A stretch of DNA of 64,000 nucleotides from Cellvibrionaceae bacterium AOL6 (GTDB lineage: Bacteria; Pseudomonadota; Gammaproteobacteria; Pseudomonadales; Cellvibrionaceae). Every line of letters begins with the position of its first letter. The first letter of the stretch is position 1. The stretch is taken from NCBI GenBank assembly GCA_003265435.1, contig NOXC01000007.1, forward strand, positions 124,001-188,000, given 5' to 3'. The notes beneath the pieces were generated by a model, which did not search any database, had not been told where the DNA came from, and saw only the letters and a list, made by a program, of their open reading frames with translations. Shown piece by piece: positions 39,128 to 48,850 of the stretch. Made by a program: the position numbers and the translations under genes.

Positions 39128-40603
39128 ATGAGCTCCGCCAAGCTAAATCTGCTCGATTTTTCGCAGGCCAACATCCGCCTGCTGCATCTTACATGGTTTG
39201 CGTTTTTCCTGACATTCGTCGTTTGGTTCTCGCACGCGCCCCTCCGTCCCCTGATCATGGAAACATTCGACATGACCATGGACCAGTGGAAAGCGCTGCT
39301 GATTCTCAACGTCGCCCTGACAATTCCGGCGCGTATCGCAATTGGTATCGCCGTGGATAAGTTTGGCCCCCGCATCGTCTATAGTACGCTGCTCTGGGTA
39401 TCCGGCATATTGTGTGTGGCGTTCGCCAGTGCGCAAAGCTTTGAACAACTCGCCGCATTGCGCTTTGCCATGGGTTTCGTCGGAGCCGGGTTTGTTATCG
39501 GCATCCGCATGGTGGGTGAATGGTTCCCGGCTCGACAAGTTGGCCTGGCAGAAGGGGTGTATGGCGGCTGGGGGAATTTCGGTTCCGCGGCTGCAGCCTG
39601 GACGCTCCCGACCGTGGCGGCCGTGATCTTCGGCGGTGACGACGGCTGGCGCTACGCCATCGGCATGACCGGCGTATTTGCGTTTGTCTACGGCATCATC
39701 TTCTATTGGCGAGCACGCAACACCCCTAAAGGCTCCACTTACTTTAAGCCGAAGAAAAGCGGTGGTCTGGAAGTCACCAACAAGCGCGATTTCTACTTCT
39801 ACCTCGCGATGAATATCCCGATGTACATCATTCTTGGTGTGCTTGCCTGGAAACTGAGCCCTACCGGCGTGGGTCTGCTGTCTGCGACCGCAACCAACGC
39901 GATGTACCTGATTCTTGTTGCGCTGTGTGTGTTCCAGTTTTCTCAAATCTATAAAGTGAACAAGGACATGCTCAAAAATGGCGTGCCCGAGCATGACAAG
40001 TACAAGTTTAAGCAAGTCGCGGTACTCGACTGGGCCTACTTCATCACCTTTGGTTCCGAGCTGGCGGTCGTGTCCATGCTGCCTGGCTTCTTCCTCGACA
40101 CCTTCGAAGGCCTGTCACTGGCTCATGCAAGTATGCTTGGCGGTGCCTACGCGTTGATGAATCTCGTCGCACGTCCTAGCGGTGGTTTCCTCAGTGACAA
40201 ATTTGGCCGTCGTAAATCCCTGTCCATCTTTATTCTGGGCTTGAGTGTAGGCTACTTTATTCTGTCTCAAATCTCCGGAGCCTGGCCGATTGCTCTCGCC
40301 GTATTGGCAGTGATGTTCTGCTCGTTCTTCGTTCAAGCCGGTGAAGGTGCCGTATTTGCCATCGTGCCACTTGTTAAGCGTCGTATGACGGGTCAAATTG
40401 CCGGCATGGCAGGCGCCTATGGCAATGTGGGTGCGGTGACCTTCCTGACGATTTACTCCTTTGTCGATGCCTCCACCTTCTTCTTGATCATTGGCGGTCT
40501 TGCCCTGGTTATCTTCGGTGTTGTGCAGTTCCTGGACGAGCCTGAAGGTCACATGACCGAAGTGCTCGAAGACGGCACCATCCAAAAAATCGAACTCACC
40601 TAA
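39128..40603 (+). CDS. NarK/NasA family nitrate/nitrite MFS transporter
   Basis: A 491-residue inner-membrane protein with 12 membrane segments. It carries both nitrate signature segments with the GNxG core ([12 protein letters not shown] in helix 5 and [11 protein letters not shown] in helix 11), the substrate-binding Arg of helix 2 ([10 protein letters not shown]) and helix 8 ([18 protein letters not shown]). Its position before a PP2C-kinase fusion matches nasA in Pseudomonas aeruginosa, favouring assimilatory nitrate uptake, but NarK and NasA roles cannot be separated by sequence alone. It has its own sigma-54-type promoter and ends in a palindrome that can act as a terminator. Confidence 0.93.
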   Translation: MSSAKLNLLDFSQANIRLLHLTWFAFFLTFVVWFSHAPLRPLIMETFDMTMDQWKALLILNVALTIPARIAIGIAVDKFGPRIVYSTLLWVSGILCVAFASAQSFEQLAALRFAMGFVGAGFVIGIRMVGEWFPARQVGLAEGVYGGWGNFGSAAAAWTLPTVAAVIFGGDDGWRYAIGMTGVFAFVYGIIFYWRARNTPKGSTYFKPKKSGGLEVTNKRDFYFYLAMNIPMYIILGVLAWKLSPTGVGLLSATATNAMYLILVALCVFQFSQIYKVNKDMLKNGVPEHDKYKFKQVAVLDWAYFITFGSELAVVSMLPGFFLDTFEGLSLAHASMLGGAYALMNLVARPSGGFLSDKFGRRKSLSIFILGLSVGYFILSQISGAWPIALAVLAVMFCSFFVQAGEGAVFAIVPLVKRRMTGQIAGMAGAYGNVGAVTFLTIYSFVDASTFFLIIGGLALVIFGVVQFLDEPEGHMTEVLEDGTIQKIELT

Positions 40604-40621
40604 ACCCGCAATGCATACTTC

Positions 40622-40670
40622 GGGGTCAGACCCCAGCGTATACGCTGGGCTCTGGCCCCGTTTTGTTTTT
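40622..40670 (+). repeat. REP-like palindrome, copy 1, followed by a T-rich tail
   Basis: Starts with GGGGTCAGACCCC 18 bases after the narK stop. The two 19-base arms (40622-40640 and 40641-40659) pair with two mismatches, and TTTTGTTTTT follows, so it probably terminates narK transcripts. One of four such elements in the window. Confidence 0.8.
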
Positions 40671-40717
40671 GGGCTTTGTCAGGCTATGCTCTCCCCCCAA
40701 CAACACGGTGAGTGACC

Positions 40718-42433
40718 ATGGATCATTTACAAACCGAACTGAAAATCGCACTGGCTCAGTTCTGCGACAAGGGCATTAAACCCGAAAATCAAGATACCGT
40801 GGGCGCTCGCATCCCCGAAGGCAGTGCGTTGATCTCGAAGGGCATCGCCATCGCTATCGCGGATGGGGTCAGCTCGAGCAGTTCGGCGCAACAGGCCAGT
40901 CAAACAGCGATCACTGGCTTTCTCACGGATTACTATGCCACACCCGATACCTGGCGAACTCAGCAATCGGCGATTCGCGTCATCCAGTCTCTGAACCAGT
41001 ATCTTTGGGGGCAAAGCCGAAACAGTGTGCGAGAGGAAGGCTATCTCACGACCTTTTCGAGCCTGATCCTGAAGGGGGACAGCGCCTTTGTCTTCCATGT
41101 TGGCGACACCCGTGTTTATCGCTTCCGCGACGGCTACCTGGAACAGCTCACCCGCGATCACTCTCAGCGCATCGACAAAAAAACCACCTATCTCAGCCGT
41201 GCGCTGGGAGCCGACCTCTCGCTCGAAATCGATTTGCATAAAACAGAACTCTGTCGCGATGATATTTTTCTGCTTACGAGTGACGGGGTGCACGACGTCG
41301 TGCCTAGAAGCGAGCTGCAAAGCATGGTGCGCGATGGCGGAGAAGTCGAGAACATCAAACAGGTCATCGCTGATCGCGCCTTAGCCCTCGGTAGCCAGGA
41401 CAATATCAGTGTGCAGGTCTGTAAAATCGAAGCACTGGGCGCCGCGTCGCAGAATGATGCGGTCACGGTGCTGTCGCAGCTGCCCTTCCCCCCAGAGATG
41501 GAGCCCGGCAATAAACTCGATGGCATGACCATTAAATCGATCATGCACGAGTCCGAACGCAGCCAGGTGTACCTCGTCGAAATGGCTGACGGCCGCAACG
41601 CCGTCATGAAAACGCCCTCACGAAATTATGACGACGACCCGGCCTACATCGAACGCTTCGTGATGGAGGCTTGGATAGGCTCTCGCATTCAAAACAACAA
41701 TGTTGTGCGGGTACTCACGCCTGAGCACGAGCGCAGTTTTCTGTACTACCTGACCGAACACGTGCCCGGCCCCACACTCGCCAACCTGATTAAAGAGCGG
41801 GCGCCATTCGATATTCCCGACGCGATAGAGTTACTCGAACAAATGATCAAAGGCGTGCGCGCCTTTCACCGCAAAGACACGCTCCATCAAGACCTCAAAC
41901 CCGAAAACATCGTCATCGGCAGCAATGGGCCGGTCATTATTGATTTTGGGTCGTGCTGGGTGGCCGGCGTGGAAGAGGCCTCCGCGCCGTTTAAAAGGGA
42001 CACCATACTCGGCACCTTGCGCTACTCCGCGCCTGAATACCGTACCGGGACCAGTATCGGCCAACGCTCCGATCAATTTTCGCTGGCTGTGCTCGCCTAT
42101 GAAATGCTCACGGGCCACCTGCCCTACGGCAGCGCCTATGAAAACCAGCACGACGCACGCGGATTTCAAAAGTTAGCCTACCAACCTGCACGGAAACACA
42201 ACCCGCTCGTCCCACCCTGGATGGACTACGCATTGGAAAAAGCGCTGAGCATGCACCCCGAAAGCCGCTACCCGGCGCTATCGGAGTGGCTGCGCGACAT
42301 GCAACGCCCCAACCCCAACTGGACACGCAAAGAAGACATTCCATTGCTAGAGCGCAACCCCCTGCGTGTATGGCAGGCGCTCGCGGCGACGGGTTGGATT
42401 GCGGCGATCGCCGCATGGGTCCCTTGGAGCTAA
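40718..42433 (+). CDS. PP2C phosphatase / Ser-Thr protein kinase fusion
   Basis: A 571-residue bifunctional signalling protein. Residues about 10-245 form a PP2C phosphatase domain (metal Asp in AIADGVSSSSSA, FHVGDTRVYRF, LTSDGVHDVV, SQDNISVQV). About 265-530 is a Hanks-type kinase with the catalytic loop LHQDLKPENIVI (HQD in place of HRD), DFG in VIIDFGSCW and SAPEYRTGTSIGQRSDQFSL. A last membrane segment (VWQALAATGWIAAIAAW) anchors it. The same gene pair, nasA plus kinase, heads the nitrate assimilation locus of P. aeruginosa. I used the ATG at 40718 with GGTGAG upstream. The target protein is unknown. Confidence 0.9.
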   Translation: MDHLQTELKIALAQFCDKGIKPENQDTVGARIPEGSALISKGIAIAIADGVSSSSSAQQASQTAITGFLTDYYATPDTWRTQQSAIRVIQSLNQYLWGQSRNSVREEGYLTTFSSLILKGDSAFVFHVGDTRVYRFRDGYLEQLTRDHSQRIDKKTTYLSRALGADLSLEIDLHKTELCRDDIFLLTSDGVHDVVPRSELQSMVRDGGEVENIKQVIADRALALGSQDNISVQVCKIEALGAASQNDAVTVLSQLPFPPEMEPGNKLDGMTIKSIMHESERSQVYLVEMADGRNAVMKTPSRNYDDDPAYIERFVMEAWIGSRIQNNNVVRVLTPEHERSFLYYLTEHVPGPTLANLIKERAPFDIPDAIELLEQMIKGVRAFHRKDTLHQDLKPENIVIGSNGPVIIDFGSCWVAGVEEASAPFKRDTILGTLRYSAPEYRTGTSIGQRSDQFSLAVLAYEMLTGHLPYGSAYENQHDARGFQKLAYQPARKHNPLVPPWMDYALEKALSMHPESRYPALSEWLRDMQRPNPNWTRKEDIPLLERNPLRVWQALAATGWIAAIAAWVPWS

Positions 42434-42445
42434 AACAGACCTCGC

Positions 42446-43444
42446 TTAACGCGGGGTAATGTAGGCCGTCTCTCTCAGCGACTCGATAACACGCATGTTA
42501 TTGACGGCATCACTGAGTGGCGTCGGCACCACGGTGTCTTTCGCTACTGCGGCAGAAAAGGCTTCAATTTGAGCGCGGTATTGATCATGAGCCTCGATGA
42601 CCAGGTCCCGCTCTACCCCCTCTTCGACGACCTTAATGGTGACGGGCGCATTCCACTCTGGCGTAAAGGGCAGGTCCATGCGGATTTTGCCTCGCTGACA
42701 CTGAATCTCGACGCTTTGCTCGGGGGCACTCTGCGTCGAGCAATAAAAGCTGGCCGACACGTCCGACGGAAAATGCATCAACGCCGCGGTGTGACTGTCA
42801 GTGCCAAAAGCGGGGTCAATGTGTTGCTGCGCGGACATCCATTCAGGCTCCTCACCCGTCAACCAACGAGAAAGCGAAATGCAATAACACCCAATATCCA
42901 TTAAGGCGCCGCCACCAATATCCGCTTTATTTCTGACGTTGTCCGCGTCCATATTGGTATAGGCAAAGCGTGAATGGATATGCGTTAACGCACCGAGGCG
43001 ACCGGAGTCCACCAGACGCTTCACCTCCTGCCACTGTGCATGAAAGCGGTACATAAAGGCCTCCATGACTTTAATACCGGGATTGGCCGCTGCGGCTTCT
43101 GCGAGCTGCTTAGCTTCATCAGCGCTCAAGGCCAGCGGTTTTTCACACAGCACGTGCTTACCCGCTGCCATGGCTTTTAGGGTCAGCGGAACGTGTAAAT
43201 GGTTGGGCGTTGGGTTATAGACGACATCAATGCGCTCGTCTTCAAACATCGCTTCGTAGCTGTCATAGGCGGTGGCCGTCCAGCCCTCTTGCTCAAGAAA
43301 TTCAGCTGCTCGGCCCGCACCGCGAGAGGCAACGCCGGCGAGCGTGACGCCATTGGCACGCAATAACGCGGGAATCACCTTGGTTCGACCTATCTTGGCC
43401 GTGCTGATAATGCCCCAGTGTAATGGGGCTTGTTCGTTCTGCAT
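42446..43444 (-). CDS. Gfo/Idh/MocA family NAD(P)-dependent oxidoreductase
   Basis: A 332-residue cytoplasmic dehydrogenase. The N-terminal Rossmann fold (LHWGIISTAKIGRTKVIPAL) and the catalytic Lys in HVLCEKPLAL, then the C-terminal barrel domain with GGGALMDIGCYC are typical of the family. Members act on sugars, inositols or dihydrodiols; the substrate is unknown. AAGGAGG lies six bases before the ATG, a strong ribosome site. It follows astB on the minus strand with a 68-base gap and converges on the kinase gene; a link to arginine use is not evident. Confidence 0.9.
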   Translation of the reverse strand: MQNEQAPLHWGIISTAKIGRTKVIPALLRANGVTLAGVASRGAGRAAEFLEQEGWTATAYDSYEAMFEDERIDVVYNPTPNHLHVPLTLKAMAAGKHVLCEKPLALSADEAKQLAEAAAANPGIKVMEAFMYRFHAQWQEVKRLVDSGRLGALTHIHSRFAYTNMDADNVRNKADIGGGALMDIGCYCISLSRWLTGEEPEWMSAQQHIDPAFGTDSHTAALMHFPSDVSASFYCSTQSAPEQSVEIQCQRGKIRMDLPFTPEWNAPVTIKVVEEGVERDLVIEAHDQYRAQIEAFSAAVAKDTVVPTPLSDAVNNMRVIESLRETAYITPR

Positions 43445-43512
43445 GATCTGCCTCCTTAAAGACCCTTTCCGAGGGTCAACTCACATAGTCTGTGGCGGGC
43501 ATCATAGCACGC

Positions 43513-44853
43513 TCACCCCTGCTGAAAATCGTAGTAACTACCGAGACTCAGCAACGAGGTCAGCGCGTCCAGTGCTTCAAATTGTTCATCGACAAATTCG
43601 GGGTCCAAGAGGTCGGCGGGCGCAAGCCGATCTCGATAATATCGGTTCACCCACGCTCGCAGGCGAGCCACGGTAGTGTCAGTCAGACCAAAGCGAGGGT
43701 CAATGGCCTGCCACTCCTCCTCACTCAACACCACACGCAGGCGCAGACACGCAGGCCCGCCACCATTTTTCATACTCTGGCGCAGATTTTTGAACACAAC
43801 AGAACCCACGGCATTATCGGCTTGAATGATCTCGTCGATGACGTTCGACACCGCCTCTGACTCTCGGCTTTCTTCGGGCGCGACCAAACACATCGTCTCG
43901 GTGCCGGGCAAACTGACTAACTGGCTATTGAAGAGATAGCTTTGCACGGCTTCCTCTAGGCTCAACGCCGAGGCCGGCACCATCACAAGCTGATACCCCT
44001 CGTGCTCCGGGAGCTGCTGTTTGAGTGCGGCCAGCCCGTCCGCCGTGAATGCGTGCTCGTGAAACAGAAAAACACGTTCATTGCACACCGCCACCACATC
44101 GTTATGGAATGCGCCCGCATCAATCGCAGCAGGATGCTGCTGAATATGCAGGCAGCGCGAAGCCGAAATACCGTGCTGTCGCGCCACACTTTCACCTGCC
44201 AGAGCACTTTGTCTAGCGGGAAGTGCGGGTAACGCCGTATCTTGCGGGCGTAATGGGTGCTTTCCATATACAAATATGTGCTCGCCTGTCGCGCCGTACT
44301 CACGACACAGGCGATTGTGATTGGCGGCGCCTTCGTCACCAAAATACGGGTGCATGGGTAAAGGGGCATGTACTTTAAAATGGGCCTCACTGTTGAACAC
44401 GGTGCGCAACAGCTTTTCAGTTTCGCAGGCTTCAATGGCTCGGTGAGGCGTCGTGATCAGATTCGCCGGCGTAAAGTGCACCCGACCATCATCGCTATCC
44501 GGACTGGGTGTCACCGTCGCCGCGTTCGCCGCCCACATGGGTGATGCGGAATACACGAGAGACAATAGCTCGGGCTGCTGTTTCGCGACTTGCTCCAGCA
44601 TCGCCTGCGGGGTGCCACGAAAACCGAGCTGATGCAGCAGGCGAATACAAGGCCGCTGTTGCGGAAGGAAAAAGCCCTGACGAAGGCCGAGCTTCATCAA
44701 CGCTTCCATTTTATCGAGGCCCTGCAACGCCGCCTCGCGTGGATTTGCTGTGTCTTTCGCATTGCGTGCCGAAGCCAGATTCCCGAGCGACAATCCACTG
44801 TAATTATGACTGGGCCCGATTAAGCCATCAAAATTGGCTTCAAAATACGTCAC
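43513..44853 (-). CDS. astB: N-succinylarginine dihydrolase
   Basis: Second enzyme of the arginine succinyltransferase pathway: splits N2-succinylarginine into N2-succinylornithine, two ammonia and CO2. The 446 residues show FDGLIGPSHNYSGLSLGN at the N-terminus, SPMWAANAATVTPSPDS, the catalytic His in AGAFHNDVVAVCNERV and the late SMKNGGGPACLRLRV with the nucleophile Cys. Start is a GTG at 44853 with AAGGAG seven bases upstream; it overlaps the astD stop by four bases (GTGA). A longer frame to 44925 is not conserved. Confidence 0.94.
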   Translation of the reverse strand: MTYFEANFDGLIGPSHNYSGLSLGNLASARNAKDTANPREAALQGLDKMEALMKLGLRQGFFLPQQRPCIRLLHQLGFRGTPQAMLEQVAKQQPELLSLVYSASPMWAANAATVTPSPDSDDGRVHFTPANLITTPHRAIEACETEKLLRTVFNSEAHFKVHAPLPMHPYFGDEGAANHNRLCREYGATGEHIFVYGKHPLRPQDTALPALPARQSALAGESVARQHGISASRCLHIQQHPAAIDAGAFHNDVVAVCNERVFLFHEHAFTADGLAALKQQLPEHEGYQLVMVPASALSLEEAVQSYLFNSQLVSLPGTETMCLVAPEESRESEAVSNVIDEIIQADNAVGSVVFKNLRQSMKNGGGPACLRLRVVLSEEEWQAIDPRFGLTDTTVARLRAWVNRYYRDRLAPADLLDPEFVDEQFEALDALTSLLSLGSYYDFQQG

Positions 44854-46298
44854 ACTTTTACTCCTTCCGGGATAATTGGCTGTTGTTCTGAACTGAGCGG
44901 GCCCTGACTGCGTGCCTGAGGCCACGCACTGTAGTCGGCCGCGTAATACGCGCTGGGGCGATGATTACCACTCGCGCCAATACCTCCAAAGGGCAGCCGC
45001 GAGGACGCGCCGGCCGTGGCGGCATTGATCGCGATGACACCGGCGCGAATATGTTGAGAAAAATAGCGCTGTTCAGATTCCTTATCGCTCAGCAAGCCCG
45101 CCGCCAATCCAAAGTCACTGGCATTTGCTCGCGCAACCGCTTCTTCAATATTCGGAACCCACTGCAGTTGCAGCAATGGTCCAAAAACTTCTTCATCAAA
45201 TTCACCAGACAGCGACGTGATATCGACAATTCCGGGGCTCAACAGCGCAGCGTTTTCTGAAGAGACACGACACGGAGTCAACATCGTAGCGCCGAGCGCA
45301 TGCAGTTTCTGTTGCTGGGTGAGCACTGTCTGCGCAGCCGCTTGATCAATCAACGGGCCCATGAAAGGTTGCGGCTGCTGCTGCCAATGCCCGACGCTTA
45401 ATTTTGGTACCGTTTCCAGTAAGCGCGCTATCAGAGCCCTGGCTTCAGGTGTATCCACGACAATCAAGCGGCGGGCACAGGTGCAACGTTGGCCAGCGCT
45501 GATAAACGCGCTGCGTATGATGTGCCAAAGTTGCACCTCGGGCTCAAATTCAGAACCGACGATCAAGGCATTGTTCCCGCCCATCTCCAAGGCCAATACA
45601 CATTCAGGTCGACCTGCAAAATGACGATGTATGGCTTTGCCTGCGAGTGAAGAACCTGTAAACAACACGCCATCTGGAGACGCATCGAGCAGGCATTGAG
45701 CCGTTTCGCGCCCCCCTTGAATCAGATTCAATACCCCCTTCGGCAAACCCGCCTGCAACCAGAGTTGCATCGTTAAATGCGCGGTCGCAGGTGTTTTTTC
45801 GCTGGGCTTAAACACCACAGCATTGCCGGCAAGCAAAGCCGGAACAATATGTCCATTCGGCAAATGCAATGGAAAATTATAGGGGCCAAGTACCACCATG
45901 GTGCCATGAGGACGATGCGTGAGGCCGAGGTTGCCTTCGCTAAATTGACGACAGCGTTCTTGCTCGGCCTGAATCGATATGTCTATTTTCGCTATCGCGG
46001 CAGACACTTCAGTGCGGCTTTCCCACAACGGCTTTCCCGTTTCTTCACTAATACACTGGCTCATCGCCTCCGATTCGCGCTCAAGCACACGCGCAAAACT
46101 TCGTAGTACCTCAATGCGTGCCTCTCGCTCGAGCGCGGCCCATTCCTGCTGTGCACTGCGCGCGCTGCGCATCGCCATTGCAATAAGCTCAGCATCGGGT
46201 TCGCGACCCTCCCACAGGGTACGCGATTGCCAGGGGCCAGAACTTTGTCGGAGCGAGCCTGTTCCCACGAACCACTCGCCATCAATACAATGTGTCAT
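44850..46298 (-). CDS. astD: N-succinylglutamate 5-semialdehyde dehydrogenase
   Basis: NAD-dependent aldehyde dehydrogenase of the AST pathway, 482 residues. Visible motifs are the NAD-binding FTGSSLAGKAIHRHFAG, the general base in LALEMGGNNALIV, the nucleophile Cys in SAGQRCTCARRLIV and the end LPFGGIGASGNHRPSAYYA that is typical of AstD. The ATG follows the astA TAA directly, with GGAG six bases upstream, and the stop overlaps astB by four bases, so astA-astD-astB are tightly coupled. Confidence 0.95.
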   Translation of the reverse strand: MTHCIDGEWFVGTGSLRQSSGPWQSRTLWEGREPDAELIAMAMRSARSAQQEWAALEREARIEVLRSFARVLERESEAMSQCISEETGKPLWESRTEVSAAIAKIDISIQAEQERCRQFSEGNLGLTHRPHGTMVVLGPYNFPLHLPNGHIVPALLAGNAVVFKPSEKTPATAHLTMQLWLQAGLPKGVLNLIQGGRETAQCLLDASPDGVLFTGSSLAGKAIHRHFAGRPECVLALEMGGNNALIVGSEFEPEVQLWHIIRSAFISAGQRCTCARRLIVVDTPEARALIARLLETVPKLSVGHWQQQPQPFMGPLIDQAAAQTVLTQQQKLHALGATMLTPCRVSSENAALLSPGIVDITSLSGEFDEEVFGPLLQLQWVPNIEEAVARANASDFGLAAGLLSDKESEQRYFSQHIRAGVIAINAATAGASSRLPFGGIGASGNHRPSAYYAADYSAWPQARSQGPLSSEQQPIIPEGVKV

Positions 46299-47327
46299 TT
46301 ACTTCTCCAACCACAAACGGCGAAATGGCATGCCGGGTTCTAAATTCAATGCGCGGGCAACGGGCTCAGGTAAAGCCTGATCATCACTGCCTACAGGTAG
46401 CGCGTACCGACAGGCGCGGAATGCTGACAGGCTCAAGTTACTAAATAGACCCACGCGAACGCGTGTTTCCGCAGCACTTGTCGGCGAGTTGTCGATTTTC
46501 TGTAAGGTCAGTACTTCGCTTTCGCGCAAGCTGCGAATATGCTCAGTGCGCGCTCGTAACATGGGCCCGCCGTCGAAAATATCGACGACACGCTCATAGT
46601 GAAAACCTTCCTCTTCCAGCAGCTGACGCGCTCTGGCGGCGGCTTGATGAGGCACACCGATTACCTGTTGCGCGGTTTCCGGCAACATACGTGTGTAAAT
46701 AGGGTATTTAGGCATCAGCTCGGTAATAAATTGATTCGAGCCGGTACTGCAAAGGTGATCGGCTTCGGCATAGTCCATTTCGAAAAAGGGGCGGCCGATG
46801 GCCTCCCAAAACGGACTCTGGCCGCGTTCGTCGAGATAGCCGCGAATTTCAGCAATCACATCGTCAGCAAATCGATGCCGGAAGCTGGCCATTAGCTGAT
46901 AACGCGCTCGCGCCAGCCACGCACCGTTGCCACGAAAATCGGGATGAACAAACAGCGTGCCCACTTCACTGCAATCTGTGTAATCGTTCGTCAAATGTAA
47001 GACATTTGAACGCACTTCTTTCTGCAGCGAATGCGAATAATGATTCGCCGCCGAAACACGATACGCATAAAAGGCCTGCTGACTGCCTGTACGTGCATAG
47101 AGCCCGGCAATCCCGGCCAGCCGCCGACGCTCGGTGCACTCTAAAACCAACCAGAACACGTCGGTCGCTGCGGCCTCGTTTGAGCGAAAGCAACGCTCAA
47201 CGTGTTCTATTTTTTCGGTGAGACGGAGCTTGTCACGCGATAACGAAGTCATACCGTCACCCGCTTGCACGGCGAGGTCGTACACCGCGTCGAGGTCGCT
47301 TAAGGCCACCGGTCTCACAATTAACAT
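46299..47327 (-). CDS. astA: Arginine N-succinyltransferase
   Basis: First enzyme of the AST pathway: moves succinyl from succinyl-CoA to the alpha-amino group of arginine. The 342 residues begin MLIVRPVALSDLDAVYDLA and include the conserved SEVGTLFVHPDFRGNGAWLA, the GRPFFEMDYAEAD block and LPKYPIYTRMLPE-like sequence. I chose the ATG at 47327 (AGGAG eight bases upstream). It overlaps the end of the M20 hydrolase gene by seven bases. Only one form is present, not the two-subunit AruF/AruG of Pseudomonas. Confidence 0.94.
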   Translation of the reverse strand: MLIVRPVALSDLDAVYDLAVQAGDGMTSLSRDKLRLTEKIEHVERCFRSNEAAATDVFWLVLECTERRRLAGIAGLYARTGSQQAFYAYRVSAANHYSHSLQKEVRSNVLHLTNDYTDCSEVGTLFVHPDFRGNGAWLARARYQLMASFRHRFADDVIAEIRGYLDERGQSPFWEAIGRPFFEMDYAEADHLCSTGSNQFITELMPKYPIYTRMLPETAQQVIGVPHQAAARARQLLEEEGFHYERVVDIFDGGPMLRARTEHIRSLRESEVLTLQKIDNSPTSAAETRVRVGLFSNLSLSAFRACRYALPVGSDDQALPEPVARALNLEPGMPFRRLWLEK

Positions 47328-48537
47328 GAGTGATTCTCCTCTGCCACAGCGCGGCGCTTCCACTGGGAACTGTGCTTTGCCAGGCCGGTTAATACATCTA
47401 AGGTCAAGGTGCTTTTTTCCATCAGACTGTCGATCACCATATACTCCTGATCACTGTGAATACCGCCACCCCGCACGCCCAGTGTGTCGATATTAGGCAG
47501 ACCGGCAGCGGCAAGGTTATTGCCGTCACAACACCCGCCTGTGGCTTTAAAACGCAACTCAGTTCCCCTTTGCGCACCACACTCTGCGACGAAATCATTG
47601 AGTTTTTTCTGAGTTGCTGTCATCGGTTTTGCCGGGCGATGAAATCCGCCTTTTAATGCAATAGCGCATTCTGAAGTCTGCCTCAGTGTGTCGACGAGTG
47701 ACTCGATCTGCTCGGTGACACGCGCTTGTGCCTCACTGTTCGGTACGCGGACGTTAAAAAAACTGTGGCGCTATCCGGAACCACGTTCATGGCTGATCCA
47801 CCGGCTATTCTCGCCACATTGAGGGTCGTACCGGTATGCTCATCACTCACTTCAGACAGCGCGGCAGCGAGCTTTGCCCCAGCCAGCACGGCGTTCTTGC
47901 CATTGAAAAAATCGCGGCCGGCATGCGTGCTACTGCCGCGAATCTCTGCATAAAAATTGCCGCTGCCTTTGCGCTCGCCCGCCAACGCGCCGTCTTCCAT
48001 GGTGGGTTCAAAGACAAAACCCACATCGTGCTGCTGCGCGAGCGAGTGCAACAAAGGCGCGCTGACAGGAGAGCCGATTTCTTCATCTGGCGTCAGAACA
48101 ATGCTGATATCCGGTCTGGGCAGCGCATCATCGGCACACAATCTGTTTAAGGCCCACAACATACTGACAATGCCACCTTTCATATCCGCCACACCGGGTC
48201 CCCGGAGTCGTTCACCTTCTCGCCAACAGCGGTTGAAGCTCGAACCTTTCGGAAAGACTGTATCCAGGTGCCCCACTAACAATACCTTTAGATCCGTATT
48301 CCCGGCGATCTGAAACAGGCTGGCGTGGCTTCCACCAATCTCCGTCAAGGAACCGTCGTCCAAGTAGTGCGCTTGAGAGGGTAAAGGGGGCTTCGAGCAC
48401 GATGAGGCCAACTTGCCAAACTCCGTCTCAAACAAGGCCTGTACTCGTGCAATCCCTTCGGCGTGGAGCGAGCCGGAATTAATATTCGCGCTGTGCTCCA
48501 AGAGAGTTAACGCAGCGTGTTGGTCCGAAAGATACAT
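47321..48537 (-). pseudogene. M20 family (carboxypeptidase G2-like) hydrolase, frameshifted
   Basis: The first 260 residues read MYLSDQHAALTLLEHSANIN with the metal-binding motifs of M20 enzymes (VGHLDTVFP, GVADMKGG, TPDEEIGSPVS, the SSTHAGRD dimer-domain loop). At a run of seven A on the plus strand (47756-47762) the frame breaks; adding one base gives VFFNVRVPNSEAQARVTEQI, which runs on to GGCCDGNNLAAAGLP and GVRGGGIHSDQEYM, the rest of the family. So the whole gene is present bar one base, possibly an assembly error. It is first in the ast operon, which has no astE. CPG2-like enzymes free glutamate from N-acylglutamates, so it may cleave N-succinylglutamate. GAGG lies eight bases before the ATG. 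Confidence 0.85.
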
Positions 48538-48736
48538 GCTTTTCGCCTCGCGCTTCGGGGTAGTGAAATAACCCACCCATTATGGTCGTAGCCGCGCGAA
48601 ATGTGCTTTCAAAACCCATTGGTTCCACCGTCATATATGCGGAAAGACAGGGGCTGACATAATTTAATTCGTCGAGATTTGTCCGCCATTCCGCGCCATA
48701 TACGGCGGTAAACAAGGCCACAAAATATTCTTCCAT
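48479..48736 (-). CDS. Possible small protein upstream of the ast operon
   Basis: Not recognised. An 85-residue frame (MEEYFVALFTAVYGAEWRTN, later SAYMTVEPMGFESTFRAATT) starts with an ATG that has AAGGG five bases upstream and overlaps the hydrolase start by 59 bases. The good ribosome site and balanced residues argue for it; the long overlap and lack of a known family argue against. Confidence 0.3.
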   Translation of the reverse strand: MEEYFVALFTAVYGAEWRTNLDELNYVSPCLSAYMTVEPMGFESTFRAATTIMGGLFHYPEARGEKHVSFGPTRCVNSLGAQREY

Positions 48737-48807
48737 GAGCACCCTTGATGCTCAAACATTCTGCTTTTCAGACGATAACAAAAAAATCAGCTGCAATGGG
48801 AAAACCC

Positions 48808-48813
48808 TATAAT
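48808..48813 (+). promoter_or_regulatory. Sigma-70 -10 box upstream of the class III aminotransferase
   Basis: A perfect TATAAT lies 37 bases before the start codon. The -35 region is not clear. Confidence 0.5.
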
Positions 48814-48850
48814 GACATCATGTTTTCCGGCCCGATTTCAGGAGTCCACT

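Noticed and set aside
39143-40015. 290-residue frame antisense to narK
   Set aside because: His/Arg-rich composition typical of the complement of a membrane-protein gene.
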